NCBI GenBank assembly: GCA_016235595.1
Contig: JACRJX010000044.1
Span: 1 to 64,000 of the forward strand
Origin: Verrucomicrobiota bacterium
GTDB taxonomy: Bacteria > Verrucomicrobiota > Verrucomicrobiia > CAIQCK01
Direction of reading: 5' to 3'
DNA: 64,000 nt
Shown here: piece by piece, positions 8,753 to 19,207 of the stretch
Layout: each line of letters starts with the position of its first letter
Position numbering within the stretch: position 1 is the stretch's first letter
Program-made: the position numbers and the translations under genes
Notes under the pieces: model-generated
Seen by the model: only the letters and a program-made list of their open reading frames with translations
What the model was told of the DNA's origin: nothing
Database searches by the model: none

Positions 8753-10894
8753 ATGAAATCATGCTTGTTGATGCTGCTGTTGAGTGCCACGACCGCGATG
8801 GCCGGGCAGGTCGTGTCGCTGGAAAATGAGTTGCTCCTCGTGGAGTGGGACGCCGAGCGAGGGACGTTGGTCTCGCTGAGGGACAAAGCCACGGGACGCG
8901 AATGGCTCGAACCGGCCGTGGTGACGCCCGCCTATACGATCCAACTTGTTGATGAGAAGACGCCGGTTTCGTCGGCCAACGCCACGGCAATCAGTGCCCG
9001 ACGACAGGAGGCCGCGGTGCTCGTCGAGGGCACTCACGACAAACCTGCAGCTATTGCCGTGACATGCCGATTCTGGCTGGAGAAAGGTTCGACCCTTCTG
9101 TTGGGGCGCATCGCCATCCGGTCAAAGATGCCCTGCCGCATCGCGGAAGTCCGCTTTCCGTTGGTGACGCTGCGATTGCCGTTCGGCAGTAACAATGAAG
9201 AAGATCGGGTCTTGTGGCCGGAGTGCGACGGGACGTTGCTGCGCAATCCAAGCGTGAACCGGCCCGACCGACAGTTCAGGTATCCGGGCGTGGCCTCGAT
9301 GCAGATGATGGCGGCATTCGATCCGGTGGCAGGACTGTATCTGGCTGCGCGGGACCGTGAAGCGCACACGAAAACGTTTTGTACCCGCCGCAGTGGCAAG
9401 GGTCTTGAGTTGAGCATCGCCCATCTGTTGCCGCAGTCACCCGTGAGCCAGTGGGAGCTTGCCTACGACGTGGCGTTGGCGGGACTGCGTCCGTCGCCCG
9501 GTCTGAAGAAGATTACCTGGGAGGCGGCGGCCGATCTCTATCGCGAGTGGGCCGTTCGCCAGCCGTGGTGCCGGCAGACGATGGCGCAGCGCGTAGCCGC
9601 AGGCGACATCCCAAAGTGGATCACCGAGCCGACGCTGGTTTTCACTTATTCGCTGCGTGGAGAGATGCAGGACGGGAAGCTGGGGGATCGCTTGCCGCTG
9701 GTGGTCGAGCAAACCGAGCGATGGCGCCAAGTGGTGGGCGCCCCGATCACGTCTCTAATCATGTCGTGGGAGAAGCTGGATACGTGGGTCACGCCCGATT
9801 ATTTTCCGCCCTTCGGCGGCGAGAGCAAGTTTACGGCGATGACGCGCGAACTCCACGCGCGCGGGCATCGCACGATGGTTTATCTGTCTGGCCTCCACTG
9901 GACGTTGCACAAGGACATGGCCGGCCCTGACCGTCCCCACGTGTTGGTGGACCAGGAAGCCGATTTCAACCGCCTTGGCCGCGCGTCAGCGATCAGCGAT
10001 GCGAAAGGCGATGCCGTCATCAGCGGAAAGCCGGACAAGGGTGTCGGCCAGATCGCCACGATCTGCGCAAGCACGGCGTTGGCGCGCGAAATCCTGGCGG
10101 GCACGTCGCTGCGCTGCCAGCAGTTGGGAATAGACTGCGTGCAGGTGGATCAGATCGTCGGCGGTGGAATGAAGGAATGCCTCCACCCGCGACACGATCA
10201 TCCACCGGGCGGCGGTACGTGGTGCAGCCAGGCGTTGTATAGGTTGTTTGAAGACATTCGCAAGACAGGCAAAGCCCGCGATCCGAACTTCGCGTTCTCC
10301 ATCGAGGAGCCGGGCGAGTTCTACCTGCCATTGCTCGATACGTATCACGCGCGCGACCTGCATCAAGGACGCTGGCCGCGTTCAGGGGCGGGTGTGCTGG
10401 GCGTGCCGTTGTTCACGCACGTCTATCACGATTACGTCGCCGGCTACGGCAGCGAGGGTTGCTACGTCTCGGAAAGGCCCAACCGATTGGCGCTCTATCA
10501 GATCGGCATGAACCTCACCTGCGGCAAGATGCCGTCGGTAGCCATCTGGGGCCGTTGGTGTGAACCGGAAAAAGTGGATGCACCGCAACGGCGGCTATTG
10601 AAAGCCCATCTGGATTTGTGGCGTGGGCCGGCCGGCGAGTTCCTCAACTTCGGCCGGCGCGTAGCGTCGCCAGAACTGGACGTGCCGCCGCTCGAAATGA
10701 CGTTCACCGAGAAGGACGGCAAGACCCGCCGCCCGCTATCCGTACCCTCGGTGCTGCACAGCACATGGAAGCTCGCCGATGGGCGCGCCGGGACGATCTT
10801 CGCTTGCGTTTACGACAAGCCGGTCGAATTCACCTTCGGCAAGGAGAAACTCACACTGCAACCGGGCGAAGCAGCATTCCGAAAATGCGAGTGA
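8753..10894 (+). CDS. Secreted DUF6259-type glycoside-hydrolase-like protein
   Basis: The 713-residue protein has a signal peptide (residues 1-17, TAMAG). A beta-rich N-terminal half (LLLVEWDAERGTLVSLRD...) resembles galactose-mutarotase-like sandwiches. The central part looks like a TIM barrel, with strand-end acidic residues in GIDCVQVDQIVGGG and FAFSIEEPGEF. This organisation matches what I remember of DUF6259 proteins of Verrucomicrobiota and Planctomycetes; the enzymatic activity of that family is not established. It lies 28 bases after the CocE gene and overlaps the next gene by 10 bases, so it is probably in one transcript with both. Confidence 0.65.
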   Translation: MKSCLLMLLLSATTAMAGQVVSLENELLLVEWDAERGTLVSLRDKATGREWLEPAVVTPAYTIQLVDEKTPVSSANATAISARRQEAAVLVEGTHDKPAAIAVTCRFWLEKGSTLLLGRIAIRSKMPCRIAEVRFPLVTLRLPFGSNNEEDRVLWPECDGTLLRNPSVNRPDRQFRYPGVASMQMMAAFDPVAGLYLAARDREAHTKTFCTRRSGKGLELSIAHLLPQSPVSQWELAYDVALAGLRPSPGLKKITWEAAADLYREWAVRQPWCRQTMAQRVAAGDIPKWITEPTLVFTYSLRGEMQDGKLGDRLPLVVEQTERWRQVVGAPITSLIMSWEKLDTWVTPDYFPPFGGESKFTAMTRELHARGHRTMVYLSGLHWTLHKDMAGPDRPHVLVDQEADFNRLGRASAISDAKGDAVISGKPDKGVGQIATICASTALAREILAGTSLRCQQLGIDCVQVDQIVGGGMKECLHPRHDHPPGGGTWCSQALYRLFEDIRKTGKARDPNFAFSIEEPGEFYLPLLDTYHARDLHQGRWPRSGAGVLGVPLFTHVYHDYVAGYGSEGCYVSERPNRLALYQIGMNLTCGKMPSVAIWGRWCEPEKVDAPQRRLLKAHLDLWRGPAGEFLNFGRRVASPELDVPPLEMTFTEKDGKTRRPLSVPSVLHSTWKLADGRAGTIFACVYDKPVEFTFGKEKLTLQPGEAAFRKCE

Positions 10895-11637
10895 AGACGC
10901 AGCATCCAACAACAACCCCGTCGCGCGTCGCCGATGAGATCACGACACGTTTGCACCAGATGGGCAATCCAGTGCGGGCGCGTGGCACGCAGCAATACTT
11001 CAAGAACGAGATCGTGGCTCTGGGCATCACCGCGCCAGTGCTTCGTCTCTTCATCCGTGAACGCATGAGTCAACTCCGCCGCTCCTGGGATCTCTCCAAG
11101 GCAATTCAGCTCTGCGACCGTCTGCTGCAGGAACCGGAACTGGAAATTCGCATGGCAGGCATTCTGGCGCTGGCTGCTTTCAAGCGAGCATTCACGCTCG
11201 ATCTATTGCCTCATGCGGAGTCCTGGTTTGAACGCCGGCTCGACAACTGGGCGTTTGTGGACACGTTTTGCGGTTCTGTGCTCAGCCCGTTGCTCGCGCA
11301 GCATCCGCAAGCGGAACGCACTCTCATCCGCTGGTCACGCAAGAAGTCGTTGTGGCAACGTCGTGCCCCGCTGGTCACGTTCGTGCCGTTCGCCCGCCGC
11401 GGCCAGTATCTCGATCTCGTTTATCGGCTCTGTCTCGACCACCTCAGTAATCCCGAAGACCTCATGCACAAGGCCACTGGCTGGCTGTTGCGTGAAGCTG
11501 GCAAGACGGATCGCGCGAGGCTCAGGCAATTTCTGCTGAAGCATGGCCCGGCGATACCCCGCACAACGCTGCGTTATGCGATCGAGCATTTCGCTGCGAT
11601 CGAGCGCACAGAGCTGATGCGAGCAACGCGCGGGTAA
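10885..11637 (+). CDS. DNA alkylation repair protein (AlkD-like HEAT-repeat glycosylase)
   Basis: The ATG at 10885 lies inside the end of the previous gene (10-base overlap). It gives 250 residues, the usual AlkD length. Helical repeats carry family hallmarks: WAFVDTFCGSVL near the middle, with the Trp and Asp that bind the damaged nucleoside, and HKATGWLLREAGK near the C terminus. AlkD removes cationic N3/N7-alkylpurines without base flipping. Its translational coupling to a secreted glycosidase-like gene is odd and probably reflects packing only. Confidence 0.85.
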   Translation: MRVKTQHPTTTPSRVADEITTRLHQMGNPVRARGTQQYFKNEIVALGITAPVLRLFIRERMSQLRRSWDLSKAIQLCDRLLQEPELEIRMAGILALAAFKRAFTLDLLPHAESWFERRLDNWAFVDTFCGSVLSPLLAQHPQAERTLIRWSRKKSLWQRRAPLVTFVPFARRGQYLDLVYRLCLDHLSNPEDLMHKATGWLLREAGKTDRARLRQFLLKHGPAIPRTTLRYAIEHFAAIERTELMRATRG

Positions 11638-11683
11638 CATTCTGCGTTTGCAGCGCGCCAAAGGACTGCTACGCTGCGGTGTG

Positions 11684-12793
11684 ATGCCTATGAAACCACC
11701 CACCCCACTCTTCCCCATTGGAGTCGCGCTACTGTTGAGCGTGACTATTGTTTGCGCCGCACAGACCAAGTTGGAAATCGTGACCTTTGCTGGCACTGGC
11801 GAGAAAGGTTTCGCCGGCGATGGCGGACCGGCAACGAAGGCACAGTTGAACGGGCCATTCGGTGTAGTTCGTGGGCCAGACGGGGCGCTCTACATCTGCG
11901 ATACGCTGAACCATGCCGTCCGCCGCGTCGCAAGCAACGGCACGATCACGACCGTTGCCGGCTGCGGCAAGAAAGGCTATTCGGGCGACGGTGGGCCAGC
12001 GACGAAGGCGCAAATCGCTGAGCCCTATGAGATCCGCTTCGACCGCGCGGGCCACATGTTCTTCGTCGAGATGCAGAACCACATCGTCCGCCGAGTGGAC
12101 TCAAGGACGCGACTCATCTCGACCGTCGCCGGCACGGGCAAGGCCGGTTTCGGCGGCGACGGCGGCCCCGCGACCAAAGCCGAGATGAAATCGCCGCATA
12201 GTATCCAGTTCAGCCCCGACGGCGCGCTCTACATCTGCGACATCGGCAATCACCGCATCCGCAAAGTGGACATGAGAACGGGCATCATCACGACGTTCGC
12301 GGGAACCGGCGAGAAAGCTGCCACACCAGACCGCGCGAAGATCGCCGGCACACCGGTGAACGGCCCGCGTGCCATTGACTTCGACGCGCGCGGCGACATG
12401 TGGCTGGCGTTGCGTGAAGGAAACAGAGTCTTCAGGCTCGACATGAAGGCCGGCAGGATTCATCACGTGGCCGGCACGGGCAAAAGCGGTTTCACCGGCA
12501 ATGGCGGCCCGGCAAAGGACGCGACGCTTTCCGGCCCGAAGGGCATCGCGGTTGCACCCAATGGCAACGTTTATCTGGCCGACACGGAGAGCCACAGCGT
12601 CCGCATGGTTGACGTGAAGAAAGGCACGCTGGAGTTGGTGGCTGGCACGGGTGAAAAAGGCGACGGTCCGGATGGTGACCCGCTCGCATGCAAAATGAAT
12701 CGTCTCCACGGCATCTTCGTAGATACCGACGGTTCCGTGTTCGTCGGCGACACTTCCACTCATCGTGTACGCGTCATCCGCGCGAAACGCTGA
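11684..12793 (+). CDS. Secreted NHL-repeat beta-propeller protein
   Basis: Start chosen at 11684 (ATGCCTATG; 11690 is equally possible), followed by a signal peptide ending near CAAQ. About 369 residues form six NHL-type blades. Each begins with an AGTG.KG motif, and four are followed by a G.GGPA stretch (FAGTGEKGFAGDGGPATKA and variants); ALYICDTLNH-type strands recur. Such propellers bind partner proteins or ligands and some are lyases, but no catalytic signature is visible. No neighbour fixes its role. Confidence 0.85.
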   Translation: MPMKPPTPLFPIGVALLLSVTIVCAAQTKLEIVTFAGTGEKGFAGDGGPATKAQLNGPFGVVRGPDGALYICDTLNHAVRRVASNGTITTVAGCGKKGYSGDGGPATKAQIAEPYEIRFDRAGHMFFVEMQNHIVRRVDSRTRLISTVAGTGKAGFGGDGGPATKAEMKSPHSIQFSPDGALYICDIGNHRIRKVDMRTGIITTFAGTGEKAATPDRAKIAGTPVNGPRAIDFDARGDMWLALREGNRVFRLDMKAGRIHHVAGTGKSGFTGNGGPAKDATLSGPKGIAVAPNGNVYLADTESHSVRMVDVKKGTLELVAGTGEKGDGPDGDPLACKMNRLHGIFVDTDGSVFVGDTSTHRVRVIRAKR

Positions 12794-12892
12794 AACCATG
12801 ACCGTTGACTGATGAGAAACAACATCCAACGGCGCAGCGGCAGGATTCGCAAGCGTATCTCGAAGACAACTTCGAAAGCTGGTTCCGCAAGC

Positions 12893-13672
12893 ATGAAGCA
12901 CCTGTCCCGGCCGCTGCCATGCGGGATTCATCTCGACCCGGTCGCACTCGCGCTTTGCAGCCTGTTCGATTTCGTTGAAGACCTGCAATTCTGGATCAAG
13001 GACCCGCAGGGACGTTACGTGTGGCTGAACCGCGGCTTTGTACTGAACTATTCGTTCAACGGCCAGGAAGACCTCATCGGCAAGACCGACTACGACGTCT
13101 CTCCCCGGCATCTTGCCGACCAGTTCCGCATCGACGACGACCGCGTGCTCGCGGGCGAGACAATCATCAACCGCATCGAGCTGATTGGGCGGTTTGATCA
13201 CACGGCTTGCTGGAGCCTGACGAACAAAGTCCCGCTGCGCGACGCGCGCGGCCGGATCATAGGCACAACGGGCGTCGCAATGCCGCTGAAGGGCAAGGTG
13301 GCGGAACACACCTGGCCCGACCTTGCGCTGGCCAAAGTGGTTGTGTTCATCCGCGAACACTACATGGCATCGATCACCAACAAGGAACTCGCGCGAATCG
13401 CAAACCTGTCCGTGCGAGCCTTCGAGCGCCATTTCCAGCACTGCTTTCGCGTCTCGCCGCAACGTTATATCAAGCGCGTGCGCGTCCGAATGACCTGTCA
13501 CGCACTGGTCTTCTCCGACCAGTCGCTGACACAGATCGCGATTGATCACGGTTTCTCCGACCAGAGCCACTTCACACGGGAATTCCGGCACCAGATGGCA
13601 ATGACACCGCGGCAGTATCGGGAGCGTTACCGCGACGTGCGCGCACCCAGCCGCTTTCCGACCAAGCTTTGA
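12893..13672 (+). CDS. PAS-domain AraC-family transcriptional regulator
   Basis: I chose the ATG at 12893 because homologous regulators begin shortly before the DPVAL...LFDFVEDLQFWIKD segment; an earlier in-frame ATG at 12812 would add 27 basic residues of low credibility. Residues about 20-120 form a PAS sensor (WIKDPQGRYVWLNRGF...GKTDYDVSP). The C-terminal about 100 residues are an AraC double helix-turn-helix (ITNKELARIANLSVRAFERHF, SLTQIAIDHGFSDQSHFTREF). It sits 72 bases ahead of a Tat oxidoreductase/isomerase pair and is a plausible local activator of those genes. Confidence 0.88.
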   Translation: MKHLSRPLPCGIHLDPVALALCSLFDFVEDLQFWIKDPQGRYVWLNRGFVLNYSFNGQEDLIGKTDYDVSPRHLADQFRIDDDRVLAGETIINRIELIGRFDHTACWSLTNKVPLRDARGRIIGTTGVAMPLKGKVAEHTWPDLALAKVVVFIREHYMASITNKELARIANLSVRAFERHFQHCFRVSPQRYIKRVRVRMTCHALVFSDQSLTQIAIDHGFSDQSHFTREFRHQMAMTPRQYRERYRDVRAPSRFPTKL

Positions 13673-13744
13673 CGCGGCTGTTCTATACCCCGGCCCTCCC
13701 GGCATGTAGAAGATAGGCCGTTCAGAAAGAACGCTGGAAGGAGA

Positions 13745-15109
13745 ATGGCCATGACTATGATGCGATCTCATCAACCCGCCGACTGCCCCCACAGTTCGCG
13801 CCGGACATTTCTCAAACAATCAACCGTTGCAGTCGCCGGCACGACGTTGATAAACGCCATCGCCCGCAACGCACACGCCGCTGGAAGCGACGCGATCAAA
13901 GTAGCCCTCATCGGCTGCGGCGACCGCGGCTCCGGCGCCGCTGCGCAAGTGCTATCCACCCAGGCGCCAGTAAAACTCTGGGCCATGGCCGATTTGTTTT
14001 CCGACCGTCTGGAAGGAAGCCTGGAGCTGCTCACGCGCGGCCAGAAGGCGGCCTACGACCGCGATTCACACGGCGGTTTCTCGGACAGAATAGACGTGCC
14101 ACCGCAACGGCGGTTTGTCGGCTTCGACGCCTACAAGGCTGCCATCGAAAGCGGCGCGGATCTGGTCCTGCTGACAACGCCGCCTCATTTCCGGCCGATG
14201 CAGTTCGCCTACGCCGTTGAGCGCGGAAAACACGTGTTCATGGAGAAACCGCTGGCCGTGGATGCGTCCGGAGTGCGGAGCGTGCTCGCCTCCAACGCCG
14301 AGGCCCGCAAGAAAAACCTCAAGGTCGGTGTCGGCTTGATGATGCGCTACACGCCTCGCTGCCGCGAGACTGTCAAGCGATTGCAGGACGGCGCCATCGG
14401 GCCGATTCATCTGGTGCGTTGCTACTGGAACACCGGCTTCCTGCGCGACACCGCTCCGCGCGCCGCCGACCAGACGGAAATGGTCTACCAACTGCGGAAT
14501 CCCTACCATTTTCTCTGGCTCAACGGTGACTACTTCGTGGACGCGTTGCTGCACTTCATTGACATCGGCCTGTGGGTCAAAGGCGGCCACCCGATTTCGG
14601 CGCAAGGCCAGGGCGGCCGGCAGTTTTACACGGAGATGCAGTCCGGCGACTGCTTCGACCATCATACGGTGGAATTCACGTTCCAGGATGGCATGAAGAT
14701 GTTCACACAGACGCGCCAGATTCCACGTTGCTGGAACAGCGCCTCCGCGCAGGTCCACGGAGCCAAGGGAGTCGCGGACATCGGCCGCGGGCGAATCGAG
14801 GCCGGCGACGTGTGGCAGTTCATCGGGAAGCCGGTGAACGCCTACCAAGCTGAACTGGACGCACTCGTGGAGGCGATTCGCAATGACAAGCCGCACAACG
14901 AAGTGGAGCACGCCGCCACAAGCACCATGACCGCCATCATGGGCCGCATGGCCAGTTACTCCGGTCAAATGTTGAGCTGGGACGACGCGCTCAACTCCAA
15001 GCTGAGGCTCGGCCCGGAGAAATACGCCTTCGACGCCCCTGCCCCAGTTTCCGCCGACGCAAGCGGCCGCTATCCTGTGGCCATGCCCGGCATTACAAAA
15101 GTTCTCTAA
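13745..15109 (+). CDS. Tat-exported Gfo/Idh/MocA-family oxidoreductase
   Basis: The 454-residue protein begins with a twin-arginine leader (SRRTFLKQS near residues 18-26). It then has a Rossmann NAD(P)-binding domain (VALIGCGDRGSGAA) and the EKPL signature of the family (FMEKPLAVD), followed by the C-terminal alpha/beta dimerisation domain. Such enzymes oxidise or epimerise sugars or inositols using a nicotinamide cofactor; the export of a folded enzyme with cofactor fits the Tat route. It is followed after 19 bases by a sugar isomerase/epimerase, making a two-gene carbohydrate unit behind the AraC regulator. Confidence 0.9.
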   Translation: MAMTMMRSHQPADCPHSSRRTFLKQSTVAVAGTTLINAIARNAHAAGSDAIKVALIGCGDRGSGAAAQVLSTQAPVKLWAMADLFSDRLEGSLELLTRGQKAAYDRDSHGGFSDRIDVPPQRRFVGFDAYKAAIESGADLVLLTTPPHFRPMQFAYAVERGKHVFMEKPLAVDASGVRSVLASNAEARKKNLKVGVGLMMRYTPRCRETVKRLQDGAIGPIHLVRCYWNTGFLRDTAPRAADQTEMVYQLRNPYHFLWLNGDYFVDALLHFIDIGLWVKGGHPISAQGQGGRQFYTEMQSGDCFDHHTVEFTFQDGMKMFTQTRQIPRCWNSASAQVHGAKGVADIGRGRIEAGDVWQFIGKPVNAYQAELDALVEAIRNDKPHNEVEHAATSTMTAIMGRMASYSGQMLSWDDALNSKLRLGPEKYAFDAPAPVSADASGRYPVAMPGITKVL

Positions 15110-15128
15110 CCCAGGAAAGGACAGATCA

Positions 15129-16079
15129 ATGAATACACTGCATCAAACACAAATGACGCGCCGCCAGGCTTTGACGGCGATGGCAACAATCGCCGGCATC
15201 GGCGCCGTGCACGCTGCGGCGCCGCCCGCCGGAAAGAACGCGATGAAAATAGGCTGCGGCACCGTGACCTTCCGGACGTTGCCATTGAAGGAAGCGATGG
15301 ACCGCATCCGCCGCGCCGGCTACCGATACGTCGAACCGCAAGCCACCGGCCCGTGGTGTCCTCACGTGGACGCGTGGAAGGACGACCCGCAAAAGTTCCG
15401 CGATCTCGTGCGCGAGCGCGGTTTTGCCGGAGCGTCGGCGTTGTGGGCGCCGAACGGGGCTATCATCCCCAACCCAAACAGCGTCGAGGGCATCAGCCAG
15501 GCCATTCGATGGGCAAGCCAGGCGGGCATCCCGGTGGTCAACGCCGGTGACGGCCGCAAGCCCAAGAACATGTCGGACGAAGAGGCGCTGAAAGTCCTGC
15601 GTGAGCGACTGGCGAAGATCCTTGAAGTCGCCGAGGAGTGCCGCGTGTATCTGGCCATCGAACCGCACGGAACGTTCTCCCTCACCGCTGAGGGGCTGAA
15701 GAAGATCATGGCCCTGTCCGGCTCGAAATGGCTCGGCGTCAACTACGACACCGCCAACGTCCATCGCGCCACCTACGTCGAGACCGCCGCTGGCGCATAC
15801 TCATGGACGCCGTTTGGGAAACCGCAGGACGAAGTGGCCACATTGAAAGCCATCGTGAACCGCGTGGTTCATGTCCACGTCAAGGACGTGGTCGGCGCGA
15901 ACTGCGTCGTGCTCGGCAAAGGCAGCGTCAACGTCCGCGGCTGTATCCAACTTCTGAAACAGCATGGCTATACCGGCCTGTTGTCGTTGGAAACCGAAGG
16001 TGTGGCGGATGTGGAACAGGCCCAGAGCTTCATCGAAGCCAGCCGCGTTTACCTAGAAGAGACGCTCGCTGCGCTATAG
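15129..16079 (+). CDS. Exported TIM-barrel sugar isomerase/epimerase (AP endonuclease 2 superfamily)
   Basis: The 316-residue product starts with a leader containing TRRQALTAMATIAGI, probably a Tat-like signal cleaved near VHAAA. The rest is a xylose-isomerase-like TIM barrel. Metal and acid residues are visible in LAIEPHGTFS, NYDTANVHR, VHVHVKDVV and LSLETEG. This superfamily isomerises or epimerises keto-sugars or inositol derivatives. It follows the Tat oxidoreductase after 19 bases with AGGAAAGGA upstream, so both probably act on one periplasmic sugar. The substrate is unknown. Confidence 0.86.
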   Translation: MNTLHQTQMTRRQALTAMATIAGIGAVHAAAPPAGKNAMKIGCGTVTFRTLPLKEAMDRIRRAGYRYVEPQATGPWCPHVDAWKDDPQKFRDLVRERGFAGASALWAPNGAIIPNPNSVEGISQAIRWASQAGIPVVNAGDGRKPKNMSDEEALKVLRERLAKILEVAEECRVYLAIEPHGTFSLTAEGLKKIMALSGSKWLGVNYDTANVHRATYVETAAGAYSWTPFGKPQDEVATLKAIVNRVVHVHVKDVVGANCVVLGKGSVNVRGCIQLLKQHGYTGLLSLETEGVADVEQAQSFIEASRVYLEETLAAL

Positions 16080-16175
16080 CGCTGTTTTGCCGTCCATCAG
16101 CAAATGCCGTTGTGTGTGCGCGTTTTCGTGCTAGACACGGGCTGCGACAAGACGCAGCGTAATCGTGACACACAT

Positions 16176-17198
16176 ATGAAACGCGCATTGATTACAGGCA
16201 TTACCGGGCAGGATGGCTCCTACCTGGCAGAGTTCCTTCTCGGCAAAGGCTACGAAGTGCACGGCATCATCCGCCGTGCCAGCACCTTTAACACCGAGCG
16301 TATCGACCATCTCTACCAGGACCCGCACGTGCGCGGCACGCAATTGTTCCTGCATTACGGCGATCTCAGCGATTCGGTGAACATGGTCAAATTGCTGCAT
16401 ACCCTGCAGCCCACCGAGATATATCACCTCGCCGCGCAGAGCCACGTGCGCGTCAGTTTCGACATCCCCGAATACACCGCCGACACCACCGGCGTCGGCA
16501 CCATCCGCATCCTCGAAGCGATCCGCGAGGCGGGCGTGCGGCCGCGATTTTATCAGGCGTCCTCGAGCGAGATGTTCGGCAAGGTCGCAGAGATTCCGCA
16601 GCGGGAAACGACGCCATTCCATCCACGCAGCCCCTACGGGGTCTCGAAGGTCTTCGCCTATTGGGCGACCGTGAACTACCGCGAGAGCTACGACCTCTTT
16701 GCCTGCAACGGCATCCTCTTCAACCACGAGTCGCCCCGGCGCGGCGAGACGTTCGTCACGCGCAAGATCACGCGCGCCGTCGCTTACATCAAGGCCGGTC
16801 TCCAGAAGAAGCTCTACCTCGGCAACCTCGACGCCAAGCGCGACTGGGGCTACGCCAAGGAATATATCGAAGCCATGTGGCTCATGCTCCAGCAAGACAA
16901 GCCCGACGACTACGTCATCGCCACGGGCGAGACGCACTCCATCCGTGAATTCTGCGAGGAAGCCTTCACCCACGCCGGGCTCGACTGGCAGCAGTATGTC
17001 GAATTCGACAAACGCTACCTTCGCCCCGCCGAGGTGGACATCCTTGTCGGCGACGCCTCCAAGGCGAAGCGCGTCCTCGGCTGGGAGCCGCGCACGAAGT
17101 TCAAGGAACTCGTCCGTCTCATGGTGGACGCCGACATCAAGATGCTTGAAGACAAACTCGCCGGCCGCGTCGCGGTCGTGAACTCCGAACACCACTGA
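16176..17198 (+). CDS. gmd: GDP-mannose 4,6-dehydratase
   Basis: The 340-residue protein starts at 16176. It carries the extended short-chain dehydrogenase hallmarks: NADP-binding [15 protein letters not shown], the SSSEMFGK active-site segment, YGVSK (YxxxK) and the [13 protein letters not shown] nucleotide-sugar loop, all characteristic of Gmd. It converts GDP-D-mannose to GDP-4-keto-6-deoxymannose in the cytoplasm. The next gene, 3 bases downstream, encodes the enzyme that finishes GDP-L-fucose, so the pair makes an activated deoxysugar for surface polysaccharide. Confidence 0.95.
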   Translation: MKRALITGITGQDGSYLAEFLLGKGYEVHGIIRRASTFNTERIDHLYQDPHVRGTQLFLHYGDLSDSVNMVKLLHTLQPTEIYHLAAQSHVRVSFDIPEYTADTTGVGTIRILEAIREAGVRPRFYQASSSEMFGKVAEIPQRETTPFHPRSPYGVSKVFAYWATVNYRESYDLFACNGILFNHESPRRGETFVTRKITRAVAYIKAGLQKKLYLGNLDAKRDWGYAKEYIEAMWLMLQQDKPDDYVIATGETHSIREFCEEAFTHAGLDWQQYVEFDKRYLRPAEVDILVGDASKAKRVLGWEPRTKFKELVRLMVDADIKMLEDKLAGRVAVVNSEHH

Positions 17199-18149
<951 letters not shown>

Positions 18150-18216
18150 GTGAGCCTGACGGCTCCCTGCCGGCCGCCGTCCATTCGTCTGGAGCCAAAC
18201 GCCATTCCACAATAGG

Positions 18217-19113
18217 ATGCCGGATGTGAAGATCATTTTCTCCCCTGGATGCGCCAACTATGGCACTCCCGGCCATCCGGAGTCACCTAAACGCGTTCTC
18301 AGTTGCGTATCGTTGTTGCAGCAAGATGCACGGCACGAGTTCCTCGCGGCTCAACCGTGCGAAGAGGCGGATATCCTGCGTGTGCACACGCCACGTCTGC
18401 TGGAACAAGTCCGCCGCGGTGAATCCGATGATTCTTACACTCCGGCGATTCCCGGCATTTTTGAACACGCCCGACGTTCGGCCGGAGCGGCAATCCAAGC
18501 AGCGGCGATGGCCTGGCACGACACACCGGCGTTTTCGCTGATGCGCCCGCCCGGACATCATGCCAGTCCCGACCGCTTGATGGGGTTTTGCTATTTCAAC
18601 AACCTCGCGATCGCTCTCAAGCGGTTGTTTGCGGAGCCACGCGCGCCGCAGCGAGTAGCGATTGTTGACTTTGATTGTCACCACTGTAACGGCACAGAAG
18701 ACATCTTCCGTGGAGCGAAGGAAGTACTCTGTGTCTCGCTTCACCAAAGTCCTGGTTATCCCGGCACTGGTTTGCGTTCCGAGATGAATGCATTGAACTA
18801 TCCGCTCCCACCCGGAACTGACGGCGCGCGGTATCTGGAGGTCTTTTCTCGCGCGCTGGCGGAGGTTCGCGAGTTCGAACCTGAGTTGGTCGCGGTCGGA
18901 GCCGGATTCGACGCTTACAAGCGTGATCCGATCACGGACATGCGCCTGGAGATCGAAACTTTCCGTGAGATCGGGCGCCATCTAGCAGCCCTGCGACTGC
19001 CGATGTTTGCGCTCCTGGAAGGCGGCTACTCCTCGCAACTGCCCAAGTGCGTTGCGGCTTTTCTCGATGGCTGGGAACTCTGCGAGCCGACCACTGACAC
19101 CGCAATGAAATGA
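18217..19113 (+). CDS. Histone-deacetylase-fold protein (AcuC/HDAC superfamily)
   Basis: The 298-residue protein shows the HDAC arginase-like fold: RPPGHHA (His114-His115), GFCYFNNLAIA, DFDCHHCNGTEDIF (residues 151-164, with the zinc ligands) and GAGFDAYKRDP (third ligand). In most members the metal motif reads D-x-D-x-H-H-G-N/D-G; here the Gly is Cys157, and the residue after FDA is Tyr instead of His. Bacterial members deacetylate acetyl-lysine, acetylpolyamines or acetyl-CoA synthetase. It lies 67 bases after fcl on the same strand, but no partner gene is visible. Confidence 0.86.
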   Translation: MPDVKIIFSPGCANYGTPGHPESPKRVLSCVSLLQQDARHEFLAAQPCEEADILRVHTPRLLEQVRRGESDDSYTPAIPGIFEHARRSAGAAIQAAAMAWHDTPAFSLMRPPGHHASPDRLMGFCYFNNLAIALKRLFAEPRAPQRVAIVDFDCHHCNGTEDIFRGAKEVLCVSLHQSPGYPGTGLRSEMNALNYPLPPGTDGARYLEVFSRALAEVREFEPELVAVGAGFDAYKRDPITDMRLEIETFREIGRHLAALRLPMFALLEGGYSSQLPKCVAAFLDGWELCEPTTDTAMK

Positions 19114-19207
19114 TGATTTTAGGCAACGGACGTGGTAAGATTCGGATTGTTAGGGAGCTTCATCAAAGTTGCTTGGCCATGATGCTTGAACATCAAAGGA
19201 GAGTGTT

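Noticed and set aside
12812-12892. Longer N terminus for the PAS-AraC regulator
   Set aside because: The extra residues are all basic and absent from the usual layout; 12893 gives the standard domain start.
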